Source: CAMAVH01 sp964628235
GTDB taxonomy: Bacteria > Pseudomonadota > Alphaproteobacteria > SMXQ01
Assembly: GCA_964628235.1 (NCBI GenBank)
Contig: CAZVLU010000001.1
Coordinates: forward strand, 1-64,000
Direction: 5' to 3'
DNA: 64,000 bases
Shown: piece after piece, positions 42,029 to 50,457 of the stretch
Layout: the number at the start of each line of letters is the position of its first letter
Numbering within the stretch: position 1 is the first letter of the stretch
Position numbers and translations under genes: made by a program
Notes under the pieces: model-generated
Told to the model about the DNA's origin: nothing
What the model saw: the letters and a program-made list of their open reading frames with translations, nothing else
Database searches by the model: none

Positions 42029-42592
42029 TTATTTCGTGAAAATCGATTGGACCGGGGCGGCGAGCTGCAAGGTGTTGCTGATCACCGCATGAGAGATCGT
42101 GCGGACCGCCAGCCAAACCACGGCGATCGCCTGCTCAGGGCCGACGGCCCTCACCAGCGCTTCGAATTCGGCTTCGCAATCGCGCCCGCTGCGCAGCGCC
42201 GCGGCGATGGCGTAGTTCTGCACGGCCTTTTCCTTGGCGTCGAACAGGCGCGTGGCGCCTTGGCCTTCCAGCGCTTCGCGGATCCACTCGTCGGAGAAGC
42301 CGAGTTTGCGGCTCAACTGCTCGTTCTGATACTGCTCGTAGAGATTGCCGAGCCGGCTGGAGATCGACAGCGAGACGATTTCGGTGAAATTGTCTGGCAG
42401 CGCCTTCTTCAGGCTCTCGGTGATGGTGAAGTAGCCGAGCATGGTTTCCGGCTGCGCCGACATGACGCGGAAAAACTCGCCGAGATAGCCGAGCCGCTCG
42501 ACGCGCGGGCGGAACAGCTCCTTGAGAGTCGGCTCGATATCCTCGAACGCGATGCGCGGAACGAGATGTTCTGTGCCTTTCACTTCAGTCAT
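42029..42592 (-). CDS. Carboxymuconolactone decarboxylase family protein, paralogue 2
   Basis: A 187-residue AhpD/CMD-fold helical protein. It lacks the redox CxxC of AhpD. The conserved segment reads NLYEQYQNEQLSRKLG, with Asn where its upstream paralogue and many CMD proteins have His (YERNQHENLA). The two share clear blocks (FEDIEP/FEDFEP, RVERLGY/KVERLGY), so they arose by duplication. The start overlaps the paralogue's stop by ATGA, implying 1:1 synthesis and perhaps a hetero-oligomer. The function in this pathway is unknown. Confidence 0.85.
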   Translation of the reverse strand: MTEVKGTEHLVPRIAFEDIEPTLKELFRPRVERLGYLGEFFRVMSAQPETMLGYFTITESLKKALPDNFTEIVSLSISSRLGNLYEQYQNEQLSRKLGFSDEWIREALEGQGATRLFDAKEKAVQNYAIAAALRSGRDCEAEFEALVRAVGPEQAIAVVWLAVRTISHAVISNTLQLAAPVQSIFTK

Positions 42593-43167
42593 GCCGCCTG
42601 GCCTTTCTCGAAGATCGACTTCACCGGCGGCTCGAGGTCGAGCACGTTGCGAAATATCGCGTGCTGCATGCAGCGGCCGATCGACAAGAGGATGCCGGTG
42701 GCAGTCTTGGGTCCGACGGCGTCGACCACCTCGTCGAACAGCTTGCCGCAATCCTGGCCGCGGCGATAAATCGCGGCGATGACGAATTTCTGAATCTTGC
42801 GCTCGTCCGGCGACAGCGCCTCGGCCTCGTCGGCCTTGAGCGAATTCACTGCGGCGATCCAGTCGCGACCGTAGCCGAGCTTGTCGGCGAGGTTCTCGTG
42901 CTGGTTGCGCTCATAGGTATTGTCCATCACGCCGGCGACCGTGAGCGCGACGAGCTCGACAATCTTCATCGGCATCTCGTCCTTGAGGTCCTCGGTGATG
43001 TTGCAGAACGACAGCATGGACTTCGGCACATTGGCGCCGATCTGCCAAATCTCGCCGCAATAGCCCAAGCGCTCGACCTTCGGGCGCAGCGATTCTTTGA
43101 GGCCCGGCTCGAAGTCCTCAAAGGGAATGCGCGGAATTTTCGCGCCGCCTTTTGATTTGTCGCTCAT
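42589..43167 (-). CDS. Carboxymuconolactone decarboxylase family protein, paralogue 1
   Basis: A 192-residue CMD-fold protein (IPRIPFEDFEPGLKESLRPK, VERLGYCGEIWQI, VALTVAGVMDNTYERNQHEN). It keeps the E-x3-H pattern in YERNQHE used as a proton relay in some CMD decarboxylases, but has no AhpD CxxC. The start ATG has a GGGAGA site; the longer open frame upstream is out of phase with the real ferredoxin gene. It is the second gene of the operon after the Rieske ferredoxin. Confidence 0.86.
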   Translation of the reverse strand: MSDKSKGGAKIPRIPFEDFEPGLKESLRPKVERLGYCGEIWQIGANVPKSMLSFCNITEDLKDEMPMKIVELVALTVAGVMDNTYERNQHENLADKLGYGRDWIAAVNSLKADEAEALSPDERKIQKFVIAAIYRRGQDCGKLFDEVVDAVGPKTATGILLSIGRCMQHAIFRNVLDLEPPVKSIFEKGQAA

Positions 43168-43193
43168 GCCGCTCTCCCTGTTCTCTTCGCGCC

Positions 43194-43505
43194 TTATGGC
43201 GTCTCGATCACGATGTCGTCGCCGTCGATGCGCAGCGGATAGGTCTTGAGATCGACGAACACCGGCGCGCCCTGCGCCTTGCCGGTGGCCAACTCGAAGC
43301 GGCCGGCATGCAGCGGACATTCGACGCAACCATCTTCGACATAACCGTCGACCATGGACACCCAAGCGTGGGTGCAGATCGCGTCCGTCGCATAAAACTT
43401 GCCGTCGCTATTCCACACGGCGATATCGAGATCGCCAATCTTGAACTGCTTGCCCGACTCGGCCTCGATGTCGCCGACTTTCGCTACGCGGTGCTCTTGC
43501 GCCAT
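43194..43505 (-). CDS. Rieske-type [2Fe-2S] ferredoxin
   Basis: A 103-residue Rieske ferredoxin with ligands Cys44-x-His46 (CTHA) and Cys63-x2-His66 (CPLHAG), and the ending LRIDGDDIVIETP typical of bacterial oxygenase ferredoxins. It carries electrons from the ferredoxin reductase to the oxygenase alpha subunit. It is the first gene of the minus-strand operon; a palindromic operator-like site lies about 125 bp upstream. Confidence 0.93.
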   Translation of the reverse strand: MAQEHRVAKVGDIEAESGKQFKIGDLDIAVWNSDGKFYATDAICTHAWVSMVDGYVEDGCVECPLHAGRFELATGKAQGAPVFVDLKTYPLRIDGDDIVIETP

Positions 43506-43630
43506 TACGTCTCTCTCAACCAGCCCTCGGGCTGCTGCCTTTCTTTATCGACGACTCCCCACGAGCCGTCCTCGGAGCCGACCGCCCCGTCCGCTGCACG
43601 CCGCAAAGGCTTCGCGCAGGCAATTCAGTT

Positions 43631-43651
43631 GATATCTAATGATTAGATATC
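43631..43651. promoter_or_regulatory. Operator-like perfect inverted repeat
   Basis: Arms GATATCTAA and TTAGATATC around a TGA centre, 9 bp each and perfect, in AT-rich sequence upstream of the Rieske ferredoxin operon. Size and symmetry fit a winged-helix dimer such as MarR; a MarR gene lies 4.6 kb away beside the UbiD gene. Which protein binds here is not shown. Confidence 0.65.
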
Positions 43652-43847
43652 TTTGCATTTAGCCATAGCCCAGTCAAGGGCGCGGCCCGGCCCACAAAAT
43701 TCGTGACGAAAAAGCGTGGCTGTCGGCAAGGCGCGCATCCTAGACAATCGCCCCCGCAGCGGCAACGCCGATTCCCTGCAATAAATTCAGCAAAACATGG
43801 CCAAATAGGCCATTCGCAGAGCGCATGAGAGCCTGCGCAAACGGAAA

Positions 43848-43876
43848 GGGCCGGACCCGCACGGCGGACCCGGCCC
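43848..43876 (-). terminator. Terminator-like hairpin after the ThDP enzyme gene
   Basis: GGGCCGG / CCGGCCC with a partly paired middle and a short T-rich tail on the minus strand, about 20 bp past the ThDP-enzyme stop. The T-run is weak, so termination may be incomplete, with read-through into the ferredoxin operon. Confidence 0.5.
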
Positions 43877-43898
43877 CAAAGCCCTTTTGGCAGGGAAC

Positions 43899-45728
43899 TC
43901 AGCCCTTCTTGCGGCTCGCCGTCGTCATATTGATCTCGGCATAGCCCGGGTCGATGCGCACATCGAGCACATAAGGCTTGCCGGCTTGAACCGCCTTGAC
44001 GCCACGCGCAAGCGCGGCCGGCAGCTCCTTCAGGTCCCAAATCGGGCCCTCCGAGTCGATGCCCTGCGCCTTGGCGATCATGGCCAGATCAACCGCCGGA
44101 TCATCGAGGCGCTGGCCGATCCATTTGTTCTCGACCGGTCGGCCGCGAACGATGGCCATGCGCTCCTGGTGCGTCTCGTCGTTGTAGTAAGAGCGGTTGT
44201 TGGCGACGACCATCAGCAGCGGAATCTTGAAGCGGGCGGCGGTCCACAGGGCGTTGCTGCCCATCATGAAGTCGCCGTCGCCGACGATGGCGACCGGGAT
44301 GCGGCCCGAATCCATCAACGCCAGCGCCACGCCGATGGCGATGCCCGGGCCGGAGCCGACGCCGCCGCCGCCGTCATGGCCGAAATAATCCATCGGGCCG
44401 GTGAACTTGCTGGCGAAGCCCGGCCAGCCGAGCGACACGCGGGCGTAGGACACCGGCTTGCCGGCCAGCGCTTCAGTGAGGCAGCTCGCCATCTCGCGCA
44501 GGCTCATGCCGTCCTTGGCACCACGCTTGGGCGGCGCGGGCGGCTTCGGCAACTTGATCTTCATCTTCGGCGTCTTGTGCCGCGCGCCCTTGGTCTTCTT
44601 GTCGATGGCGGCGAGCAGCGGGCCGGTGACGGCGTCGGGCGGCGACAGCATGAACAGGTCGGCGGCCGGCAGGGCCTGGTAGTCCATGCTCCAGCCGCGA
44701 TGGATATACATGTCCACAGAGCAGTTGATGACCTTCGCCTTGACGTTGGGCGAGCCGGTGCACTGGGTCAGGAAGCCGGCCAGATCGAGCCAGTCGTAGG
44801 CCAAGATGACGTCGGCGGCCTCGATCACGGCCTTGGTCGCGTCGGCCGGGCGGAAGCGGCCCTCGACGATGTGCAACGGATGCTCGGTCGGGAAGGCCGA
44901 AGAGTTGTGCATGTCGGTGAGCACGACGGCGCCGATGGCCTCTGCGAGCTCGACGCGCTTATCCCAATCTTCCTGGCTGCGCGAGACGCGGCCGCAGAGG
45001 AACACCGGCTTCTTCGCCTTCACCAGCAAATCGGCGGCAGCGGCGACGCTGTCGGCCGATGGCGCCGGCGGCGGGGCCGGCTCGTAGCGCGACATGTCGG
45101 GGAATTCGACGTCGCCCGTCAATTTGCCTTCTTGCAGGCCGGCGTCGAGGTTGATGTAGGTCGGGCCGTTCGGCGCGGTCATGGTGATCTGACGGGCGCG
45201 GGCAATGGCTTCGATGGTCGCGGGCACGGAGGCCGGTTGATCGTCCCACTTGGTGAAGTCGCGGATCAAGGCGCCCTGGTCGCGCGCGGTGTGGATCCAA
45301 TCGATCCACGGGCGGCGCTGGTCGGCGTCGACCGGGCCGGTGGCGCCGAAAATGATCATCGGCACGCGGTCGCACCAGGCGTTGAAGATCGCCATGCTGG
45401 CGTGCATCAGGCCGACGTTGCTGTGAACGCTGACGAACATCGGCTTTTCGGTGACCTTGGCGTAGCCGTGGGCGATGGCGACCGAATGTTCCTCATGCAT
45501 GCAGATGACCATCTGCGGATTGGTGTTGCCGAGGTAGTTGACGATCGAATCGTGGAATCCGCGATAGCTGGCGCCCGGCACCAGGCTCATATACTTGAGG
45601 TCGAGACGCTGGGCGAATTCGGCGATGGCGTCGGAATTCCAGCCCATGCGGCGATTGCCGCCGAGATTCGCCGGACGGTCGGCGTGCGCCAGTTTGCCGG
45701 CGGCAGATTTCTTGTTGCGGGTCGCCAT
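43899..45728 (-). CDS. Thiamine diphosphate-dependent enzyme (acetolactate synthase / 2-oxoacid decarboxylase type)
   Basis: A 609-residue ThDP enzyme in the PYR-central-PP domain order. The activating Glu is in CMHEEHSVAIAHGYAKV, and the cofactor-binding GDG...NN motif runs from VAIVGDGDFMMGSNALWTAA to MVVANNRSYYND. A ~35-residue Lys/Pro-rich insert (KKTKGARHKTPKMKIKLPKP) separates the central and PP domains. The family covers acetolactate synthase, benzoylformate decarboxylase and oxalyl-CoA decarboxylase-like enzymes. Here decarboxylation or carboligation of a 2-oxoacid intermediate is the best guess. The start has an AAGGGG site. Confidence 0.85.
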   Translation of the reverse strand: MATRNKKSAAGKLAHADRPANLGGNRRMGWNSDAIAEFAQRLDLKYMSLVPGASYRGFHDSIVNYLGNTNPQMVICMHEEHSVAIAHGYAKVTEKPMFVSVHSNVGLMHASMAIFNAWCDRVPMIIFGATGPVDADQRRPWIDWIHTARDQGALIRDFTKWDDQPASVPATIEAIARARQITMTAPNGPTYINLDAGLQEGKLTGDVEFPDMSRYEPAPPPAPSADSVAAAADLLVKAKKPVFLCGRVSRSQEDWDKRVELAEAIGAVVLTDMHNSSAFPTEHPLHIVEGRFRPADATKAVIEAADVILAYDWLDLAGFLTQCTGSPNVKAKVINCSVDMYIHRGWSMDYQALPAADLFMLSPPDAVTGPLLAAIDKKTKGARHKTPKMKIKLPKPPAPPKRGAKDGMSLREMASCLTEALAGKPVSYARVSLGWPGFASKFTGPMDYFGHDGGGGVGSGPGIAIGVALALMDSGRIPVAIVGDGDFMMGSNALWTAARFKIPLLMVVANNRSYYNDETHQERMAIVRGRPVENKWIGQRLDDPAVDLAMIAKAQGIDSEGPIWDLKELPAALARGVKAVQAGKPYVLDVRIDPGYAEINMTTASRKKG

Positions 45729-45859
45729 AGGTCTTGTCCCCTTCACTGTGAGTCCCTGGAAACGAAAGAGCCGGTTATACCGGCCGGTTATGATGCTGAT
45801 AATAGGGCTTAAACGTACGGGATTGTCCACCGCATCGGCACAAGCCCCTTACGCCGACG

Positions 45860-47134
45860 TCATCCCTTGGCGAGGTCCATGAGTTTGAGGGTTTCATTGG
45901 CGAGGTCGGCTTCAGCGATGACCTTGCCCGATTGCACCATTTGCTTGGCGAAACGCGTTTCACGGCCAAGATTGAAGATGTTGACCGCGACCACCTTGCC
46001 GCCATCCAGGTAGAACAGCATGAACTTGCCGCTGTCGGGATCGCCGCGCGTCACGATCGTGTCCCAGCCGCGCGGCACGCCGACAATCTGCAAATTGACG
46101 TTGTACTGATCGGACCAGAACCACGGCACGTCGCGGAACGGCGTCAGCGCCTCGCCTTTCAACTCGGCCGCCATGTTCATGGCGACGACGCTGCCGCCGT
46201 TCTGCGCGTTGGCCCAGGTCTCCAAGCGGACCTGAATGCCGTGCACATGGACCGGCAGATTGGCGACGTCGCCGGCGGCGAACACGTCCGGATCGCTCGA
46301 ACGGCCGAATTCGTCGACGGTGATGCCGTTGTCGGTGTTGATGCCCGCCTCGGCCGCCAGTTCGACGTTGGGAATGATGCCGATACCGACCACCACGACA
46401 TCGGCCGGCAGCACCGTGCCGTCGCCCATGCGCACGCCGGTCACTTTGCCGCCGTCGCCGTCGATGCCGTCGATCACCGCCTGGGTTATGACGGTCGCGC
46501 CGTTCTTGCGGTGGAGCGCGACATACCAATCGCCGACCCATTTGTCGCAAACGCGGCCCAACAGCGTCGGCTGCATTTCGAGAACCGTCACCTCGCAGCC
46601 GAGCTTGCGCGCCGTCGCCGCCGCCTCCAGGCCGATAAAGCCGCCGCCGACCACCACGATGCGCGCGCCGGGCGTCAATTTGGGCGTGAGCGCCAAGGTG
46701 TCGTCGATGGTGCGGATGTAATGCACGCCGTCGAGATCGGCGCCTTTGGACGGCAGCTTGCGCACGCGCCCGCCGGTGACGATCAGCAACTTTTTATAAA
46801 ACAATTCGCCGGCGTTCTTGCCCGACAGAATCAGCTTATGGCCCGCAGCATCGAGCCTTTCCGCCCGCGTCTCGGTCCACAATTCGATGCCCTGCTCGGC
46901 ATATTGTTCGGTCGGGCCGAGATAGGTCTTCTCAGGCGGCATGGTCCCGGCGAGCAAATCCTTCGAGAGCGGCGGGCGCTCGTAGGGCGGCAGCGCCTCT
47001 TCGCCGATCAGCACCACACGGCCAGTAAAGCCGGTGCCGCGCAGGGTTTGCGCGGCGCGGCCGCCGGCCTGTCCTGCGCCAACGATGACGATATCGCTCG
47101 ATTGCTCAGCCAATGTAGTCCCCTGGGGTCTCAT
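45860..47134 (-). CDS. NAD(P)H-dependent ferredoxin reductase (FAD)
   Basis: A 424-residue FAD/NAD reductase of the oxygenase ferredoxin-reductase type. The FAD motif is IVIVGAGQAGGRAAQTLRGT, EEALPPYERPPLSKDLL is highly characteristic, the NAD motif is IVVVGGGFIGLEAAATARKL, and VFAAGDVANLP closes the FAD site. It supplies electrons from NADH to the Rieske ferredoxin encoded downstream on the same strand, completing a three-component oxygenase. The ATG is in frame just before TLAEQSSDIV; a TTG seven codons later is possible. Confidence 0.92.
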   Translation of the reverse strand: MRPQGTTLAEQSSDIVIVGAGQAGGRAAQTLRGTGFTGRVVLIGEEALPPYERPPLSKDLLAGTMPPEKTYLGPTEQYAEQGIELWTETRAERLDAAGHKLILSGKNAGELFYKKLLIVTGGRVRKLPSKGADLDGVHYIRTIDDTLALTPKLTPGARIVVVGGGFIGLEAAATARKLGCEVTVLEMQPTLLGRVCDKWVGDWYVALHRKNGATVITQAVIDGIDGDGGKVTGVRMGDGTVLPADVVVVGIGIIPNVELAAEAGINTDNGITVDEFGRSSDPDVFAAGDVANLPVHVHGIQVRLETWANAQNGGSVVAMNMAAELKGEALTPFRDVPWFWSDQYNVNLQIVGVPRGWDTIVTRGDPDSGKFMLFYLDGGKVVAVNIFNLGRETRFAKQMVQSGKVIAEADLANETLKLMDLAKG

Positions 47135-47327
47135 TCAACGGATGGGTCAGTGGTTAGCATGGCGCTGGGAAAGCCGTAAAGCCATTGGCCCCACAAGCCT
47201 CTGACCAATACCCCCAGCCCAATACCCCCAGCGATGACGGGGACAAATGCGGCCCAGAAAGCTTGACCGGCCCGCCATGGCCGGAGTACGCCGTGATCCC
47301 CCCACCCTTGAGACCGACCTCCTCGTC

Positions 47328-48095
47328 ATGTCGCTGACCATCTCCGGCACGGAAATCGGCACCATCGCCATCCTGGTCTGCTTCGGCGCGTTGCTTGCCG
47401 GCGGATTGGTGAAAGGCATGATCGGCGTCGGCCTGCCCATGCTGGCGCTGCCGCTGCTGTCGACCGCCGTATCGCTGCGCGACACCATCGCCATTCTTTA
47501 CGTCTCGGTGCTGGTCACCAACATCTGGCAGGCCTTCCGCGGCGGCTATTTCGTTCAAGCGTTCAAGCGCTTTTGGCCGATGATGCTGGCGGTGATCGTC
47601 GGCGCCTGGTTCGGCAGCAAGACGCTGGTCGCCATCGATCCCGTCTGGCTGACCGGCATCGTCGGCGCCACGGTGGCGTTCTTCTCCTGCGTCAACCTGT
47701 TCAATCCCAAGCTCACCGTGCCGGAACGCCATGAGACCTGGATGAGCGTCGTGATCGGCCTGACAGGCGGCTTCTTCGGCGGCCTGACCCTATTCATCGG
47801 CCCGGCGATCATCATGTTCCTCGTCGCCTTGCAGGTGAAAAAAGAGGAATTCATCGGCACCATCGGGCTGGTCTATTTGCTCGGCGTCGTGCCCACTGGC
47901 GTTTTCTACGTGATCGACGGCACGTTCCGCGTCGAACATATCGTTCCGGCGCTGCTGGCGGCGATTCCCGTCATCCTCGGCATGCTGGTCGGCCAATATG
48001 TCCGCCAGCATGTGAACGAAGAAATGTTTCGCAAGGTGCTGCTGATCGCCCTCATCCTGATCGGCCTCAATATGATCCGTACGGCGGTCTTTTAA
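47328..48095 (+). CDS. TauE/SafE family membrane transporter
   Basis: A 255-residue inner-membrane protein with about eight hydrophobic segments. GGLVKGMIGVGLPMLALPLL near the N-terminus and the mirrored GLTGGFFGGLTLFIGPAIIM in the second half are the repeated TauE/SafE signature. The family exports sulfur- or carboxylate-containing anions. It is distinct from the second TauE protein of the persulfide module. By location it may export a pathway product; the direction is not provable here. It is divergent from the ferredoxin reductase gene. Confidence 0.85.
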   Translation: MSLTISGTEIGTIAILVCFGALLAGGLVKGMIGVGLPMLALPLLSTAVSLRDTIAILYVSVLVTNIWQAFRGGYFVQAFKRFWPMMLAVIVGAWFGSKTLVAIDPVWLTGIVGATVAFFSCVNLFNPKLTVPERHETWMSVVIGLTGGFFGGLTLFIGPAIIMFLVALQVKKEEFIGTIGLVYLLGVVPTGVFYVIDGTFRVEHIVPALLAAIPVILGMLVGQYVRQHVNEEMFRKVLLIALILIGLNMIRTAVF

Positions 48096-48266
48096 CCGTC
48101 TTTACAAGACGCTTCAGACTTATCCACAAAGTCCTCTGAAGGACTCCCGCGTTTTGCTGCGGCGCAATATTTGCAAAATCAATCGTTGCGTTTGCAACTA
48201 ATCGCGGGCAGAATGGTTTCGTCATCAAGCAGGCTCAGACCTGCCCACCAACCTTGCAGTTTCCCC

Positions 48267-48788
48267 ATGGCCGCTTCCGCGAGACTCGCCAGCAGCAACG
48301 ACGATGCGCCGATCGACGAGTCGGAGCGCACGATTCCGTTCGTGATGCACGAGCTCCTCAATCTGGTCGACGGCTCGGTCAAGAAGCGCGCGAAGGCTTA
48401 CGGGCTGACACTCGAAGGCGTGCGCGTTCTGTTCCGCCTGCTGCCGCGCGAGAGCGCTTCGGTGAAGGAGCTGGCAAGGCTGACCGGCGCGGAAATCTCC
48501 ACGCTGTCGCGTCTGCTCGACCGCATGGGCGAAAAGGGTTTGATTCGTCGCCAACGCGATGCCGACGACGCTCGCTCGGTGCAGGTGAGCTTGACGGCGA
48601 AGGGCCGCAAGCTCGCGCTGCAAAACCGCCCGATCTATTACAAAGATTACGAACGCGTCCTGTTTGCCGGCTTCGCCGCGCAGGACACTCAGCAATTCCG
48701 AGATGCGCTGATGCGCATGCTCAGGAATCTTCGCGACGCCGATTTATCCGAGCTTGATCCGCCGCAGCGCGCGGCGGCGAGCCAGTGA
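48267..48788 (+). CDS. MarR family transcriptional regulator
   Basis: A 173-residue winged-helix regulator. SVKELARLTGAEISTLSRLL is the recognition helix region and DRMGEKGLIRRQRDADDARS the MarR wing; long dimerisation helices flank it. MarR proteins near aromatic catabolic genes usually bind an aromatic acid or CoA-thioester and release an operator. It lies 62 bp upstream of the UbiD gene on the same strand and may control it and the oxygenase operons. Short TTTGCAAA- and TTGC-rich repeats upstream (about 48168-48197) could be an autoregulatory site. The frame is open 32 codons further upstream. Confidence 0.88.
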   Translation: MAASARLASSNDDAPIDESERTIPFVMHELLNLVDGSVKKRAKAYGLTLEGVRVLFRLLPRESASVKELARLTGAEISTLSRLLDRMGEKGLIRRQRDADDARSVQVSLTAKGRKLALQNRPIYYKDYERVLFAGFAAQDTQQFRDALMRMLRNLRDADLSELDPPQRAAASQ

Positions 48789-48850
48789 CGGCGACCGCGT
48801 TGACGAGCAATCCCGTATAACCGAGTAAAGCCACCCTCAGGGAGATATCC

Positions 48851-50332
48851 ATGGCTGATGACAATCTGAAACACCAATTCGCCTATCAGGATCTGCGCGG
48901 CTGGATCGCCGAAGCCGACAAGCTAGGCGAGATGAAATACATCAACGGTCTGAACTGGGAGCGCGAGATCGGCATGGTGACGGAGATGCTCCATCACACC
49001 GATCCGGCGCCCTGCGGCCTGTTCGACGAAGTGCCCGGCATTAAGAAGGGCTTCCGCGTTCTGACGAACTTCTTCGGCGCCCAGCGCGCCAACATGACGC
49101 TCGGCTTCCCGACCGGCCTCAACCGCCTCGACCTCAGCGAGGCCTTCCTCAAGGTCTATCGCAATCCGGAAAACAAGCCGATCCCGCACAAGATCGTCGA
49201 GACCGGCCCGATCTTCGAGAACATCCTGACGGGCGACGACGTCGACCTGAACATCTTCCCGACGCCGAAGTGGCACGAAGAAGACGGCGGGCGCTACCTC
49301 GGCACCGGCTCGTACAACGTGACGATGGATCCCGACGAGAAGTGGATCAATTGCGGCACTTACCGCTGCATGATCCAGACCAAAAACAAGATCGGCTTCT
49401 ACATTTCGCCGGGCAAGCACGGCCGCATCCATCGCGACAAATACCTCGAACGCGGCGAGAAGATGCCCGCCCTGATCGTCGTCGGCGGTTCGCCGATGAT
49501 GTTCCTGCTCTCGTCGCAGGAAGTCCCCTACGGCATCAGCGAGTACGACATCCTCGGCGGCCTCTACAAGAAGCCGATCGAATGCGTGAAGGGCAAGATC
49601 ACCGGCCTGCCGTTCCCCAAGGACGCCGAAATCGTCCTCGAAGGCTGGATCGACCCGACTGAGCTGATGGACGAAGGTCCGTTCGGCGAATGGACCGGCT
49701 ACTACGCTTCGGACATGCGTCCGGAGCCGGTGCTGCACGTCGAAGCGATCTACCACCGCAACGACCCGATCATCCTCGGCTGCCCTCCGCAGCGTCCGCC
49801 CGATGAGCTGGCCCGTTACCGCGCCGTCGCCCGTTCGGCTCTGCTCAAGCAGTCGATCCAGGCCGCCGGCGTGCCCGACGTCACCAACGTCTGGGCGCAC
49901 GAAGTCGGCACCGCGCGCATGCTCGTCGCCGTTTCGATCAAGCAGCGTTACCCGGGCCATGCCCGTCAGGTCGGCCATATCGCCTGCCAGTGCCACGTCG
50001 GCGCCTATGCCGGCAAATACGTCTTCGTCGTCGACGACGACATCGACGTCTCGAACCTCGAGCAACTGATGTGGGCGGTCGTCACCCGTTCCGATCCGGC
50101 GACCTCGATCGACATCGTCCACAACGCCTGGTCCACGCCGCTCGATCCGCGCATCACGCCGGAACAGCGCGAGCGTGGCGACTTCACGAACAGCCGCGCC
50201 ATCATCGACGCGTGCCGTCCGTTCCACTGGCGCGACCAGTTCCCGAAGGTCAACATGCCGTCGGAGGGTCAAGCCAAGGAAGCCCGCCAGAAGTTCGGTC
50301 ACCTGCTCGAAGGTTGGGGCAAGAGCGTCTAA
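48851..50332 (+). CDS. UbiD family decarboxylase (prFMN-dependent)
   Basis: A 493-residue UbiD-type (de)carboxylase using prenylated FMN, which usually acts on phenolic or unsaturated carboxylic acids. The catalytic acidic motif is in ELMDEGPFGEWTGYY, and FPTPKWHEEDGGRYLGTGSY with the following metal-site residues matches the prFMN/Mn/K site. The prenyltransferase UbiX that makes the cofactor is not in the window. The gene has a GGGAGA site and follows the MarR gene. It may decarboxylate the pathway substrate or an intermediate; the exact substrate is unknown. Confidence 0.92.
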   Translation: MADDNLKHQFAYQDLRGWIAEADKLGEMKYINGLNWEREIGMVTEMLHHTDPAPCGLFDEVPGIKKGFRVLTNFFGAQRANMTLGFPTGLNRLDLSEAFLKVYRNPENKPIPHKIVETGPIFENILTGDDVDLNIFPTPKWHEEDGGRYLGTGSYNVTMDPDEKWINCGTYRCMIQTKNKIGFYISPGKHGRIHRDKYLERGEKMPALIVVGGSPMMFLLSSQEVPYGISEYDILGGLYKKPIECVKGKITGLPFPKDAEIVLEGWIDPTELMDEGPFGEWTGYYASDMRPEPVLHVEAIYHRNDPIILGCPPQRPPDELARYRAVARSALLKQSIQAAGVPDVTNVWAHEVGTARMLVAVSIKQRYPGHARQVGHIACQCHVGAYAGKYVFVVDDDIDVSNLEQLMWAVVTRSDPATSIDIVHNAWSTPLDPRITPEQRERGDFTNSRAIIDACRPFHWRDQFPKVNMPSEGQAKEARQKFGHLLEGWGKSV

Positions 50333-50418
50333 GCCCAACCTGAGCCAAGCGCGCAGCCGGCATGGACCAAGTCTAAAGCCGGTCTGAAGCCAAGCGGCTC
50401 AACGTGATACGCCGACAG

Positions 50419-50452
50419 GAAGCGGCCCCCGAAACGGGGCCGCTTCTTTTTT
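50419..50452 (+). terminator. Rho-independent terminator after ubiD-like gene
   Basis: A strong stem GAAGCGGCCCC / GGGGCCGCTTC with a short CGAAAC loop followed by TTTTTT. It ends the MarR-UbiD unit and sits just before the convergent TauE gene. Confidence 0.9.
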
Positions 50453-50457
50453 CGAAT

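Larger units (their letters stand above)
43506..43898. other. Intergenic region between ferredoxin and ThDP enzyme genes
   Basis: Nearly 400 bp without a gene. The left part should hold the promoter of the ferredoxin operon, with the palindrome listed separately inside an AT-rich patch. The right part holds a hairpin behind the ThDP-enzyme gene. I see no small ORF with a ribosome site. Confidence 0.6.

Noticed and set aside
40296..42092. Long open frame (~600 codons) on the plus strand opposite the bicupin and OCD-like genes
   Set aside because: It is the antisense shadow of well-supported genes in high-GC DNA; its translation is Arg/Asp/His/Val-rich without any family motif.
43887..45812. 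A ~640-codon plus-strand frame opposite the ThDP enzyme
   Set aside because: Shadow of the ThDP gene; its composition (G, R, H, V, D rich) is typical of antisense frames here.
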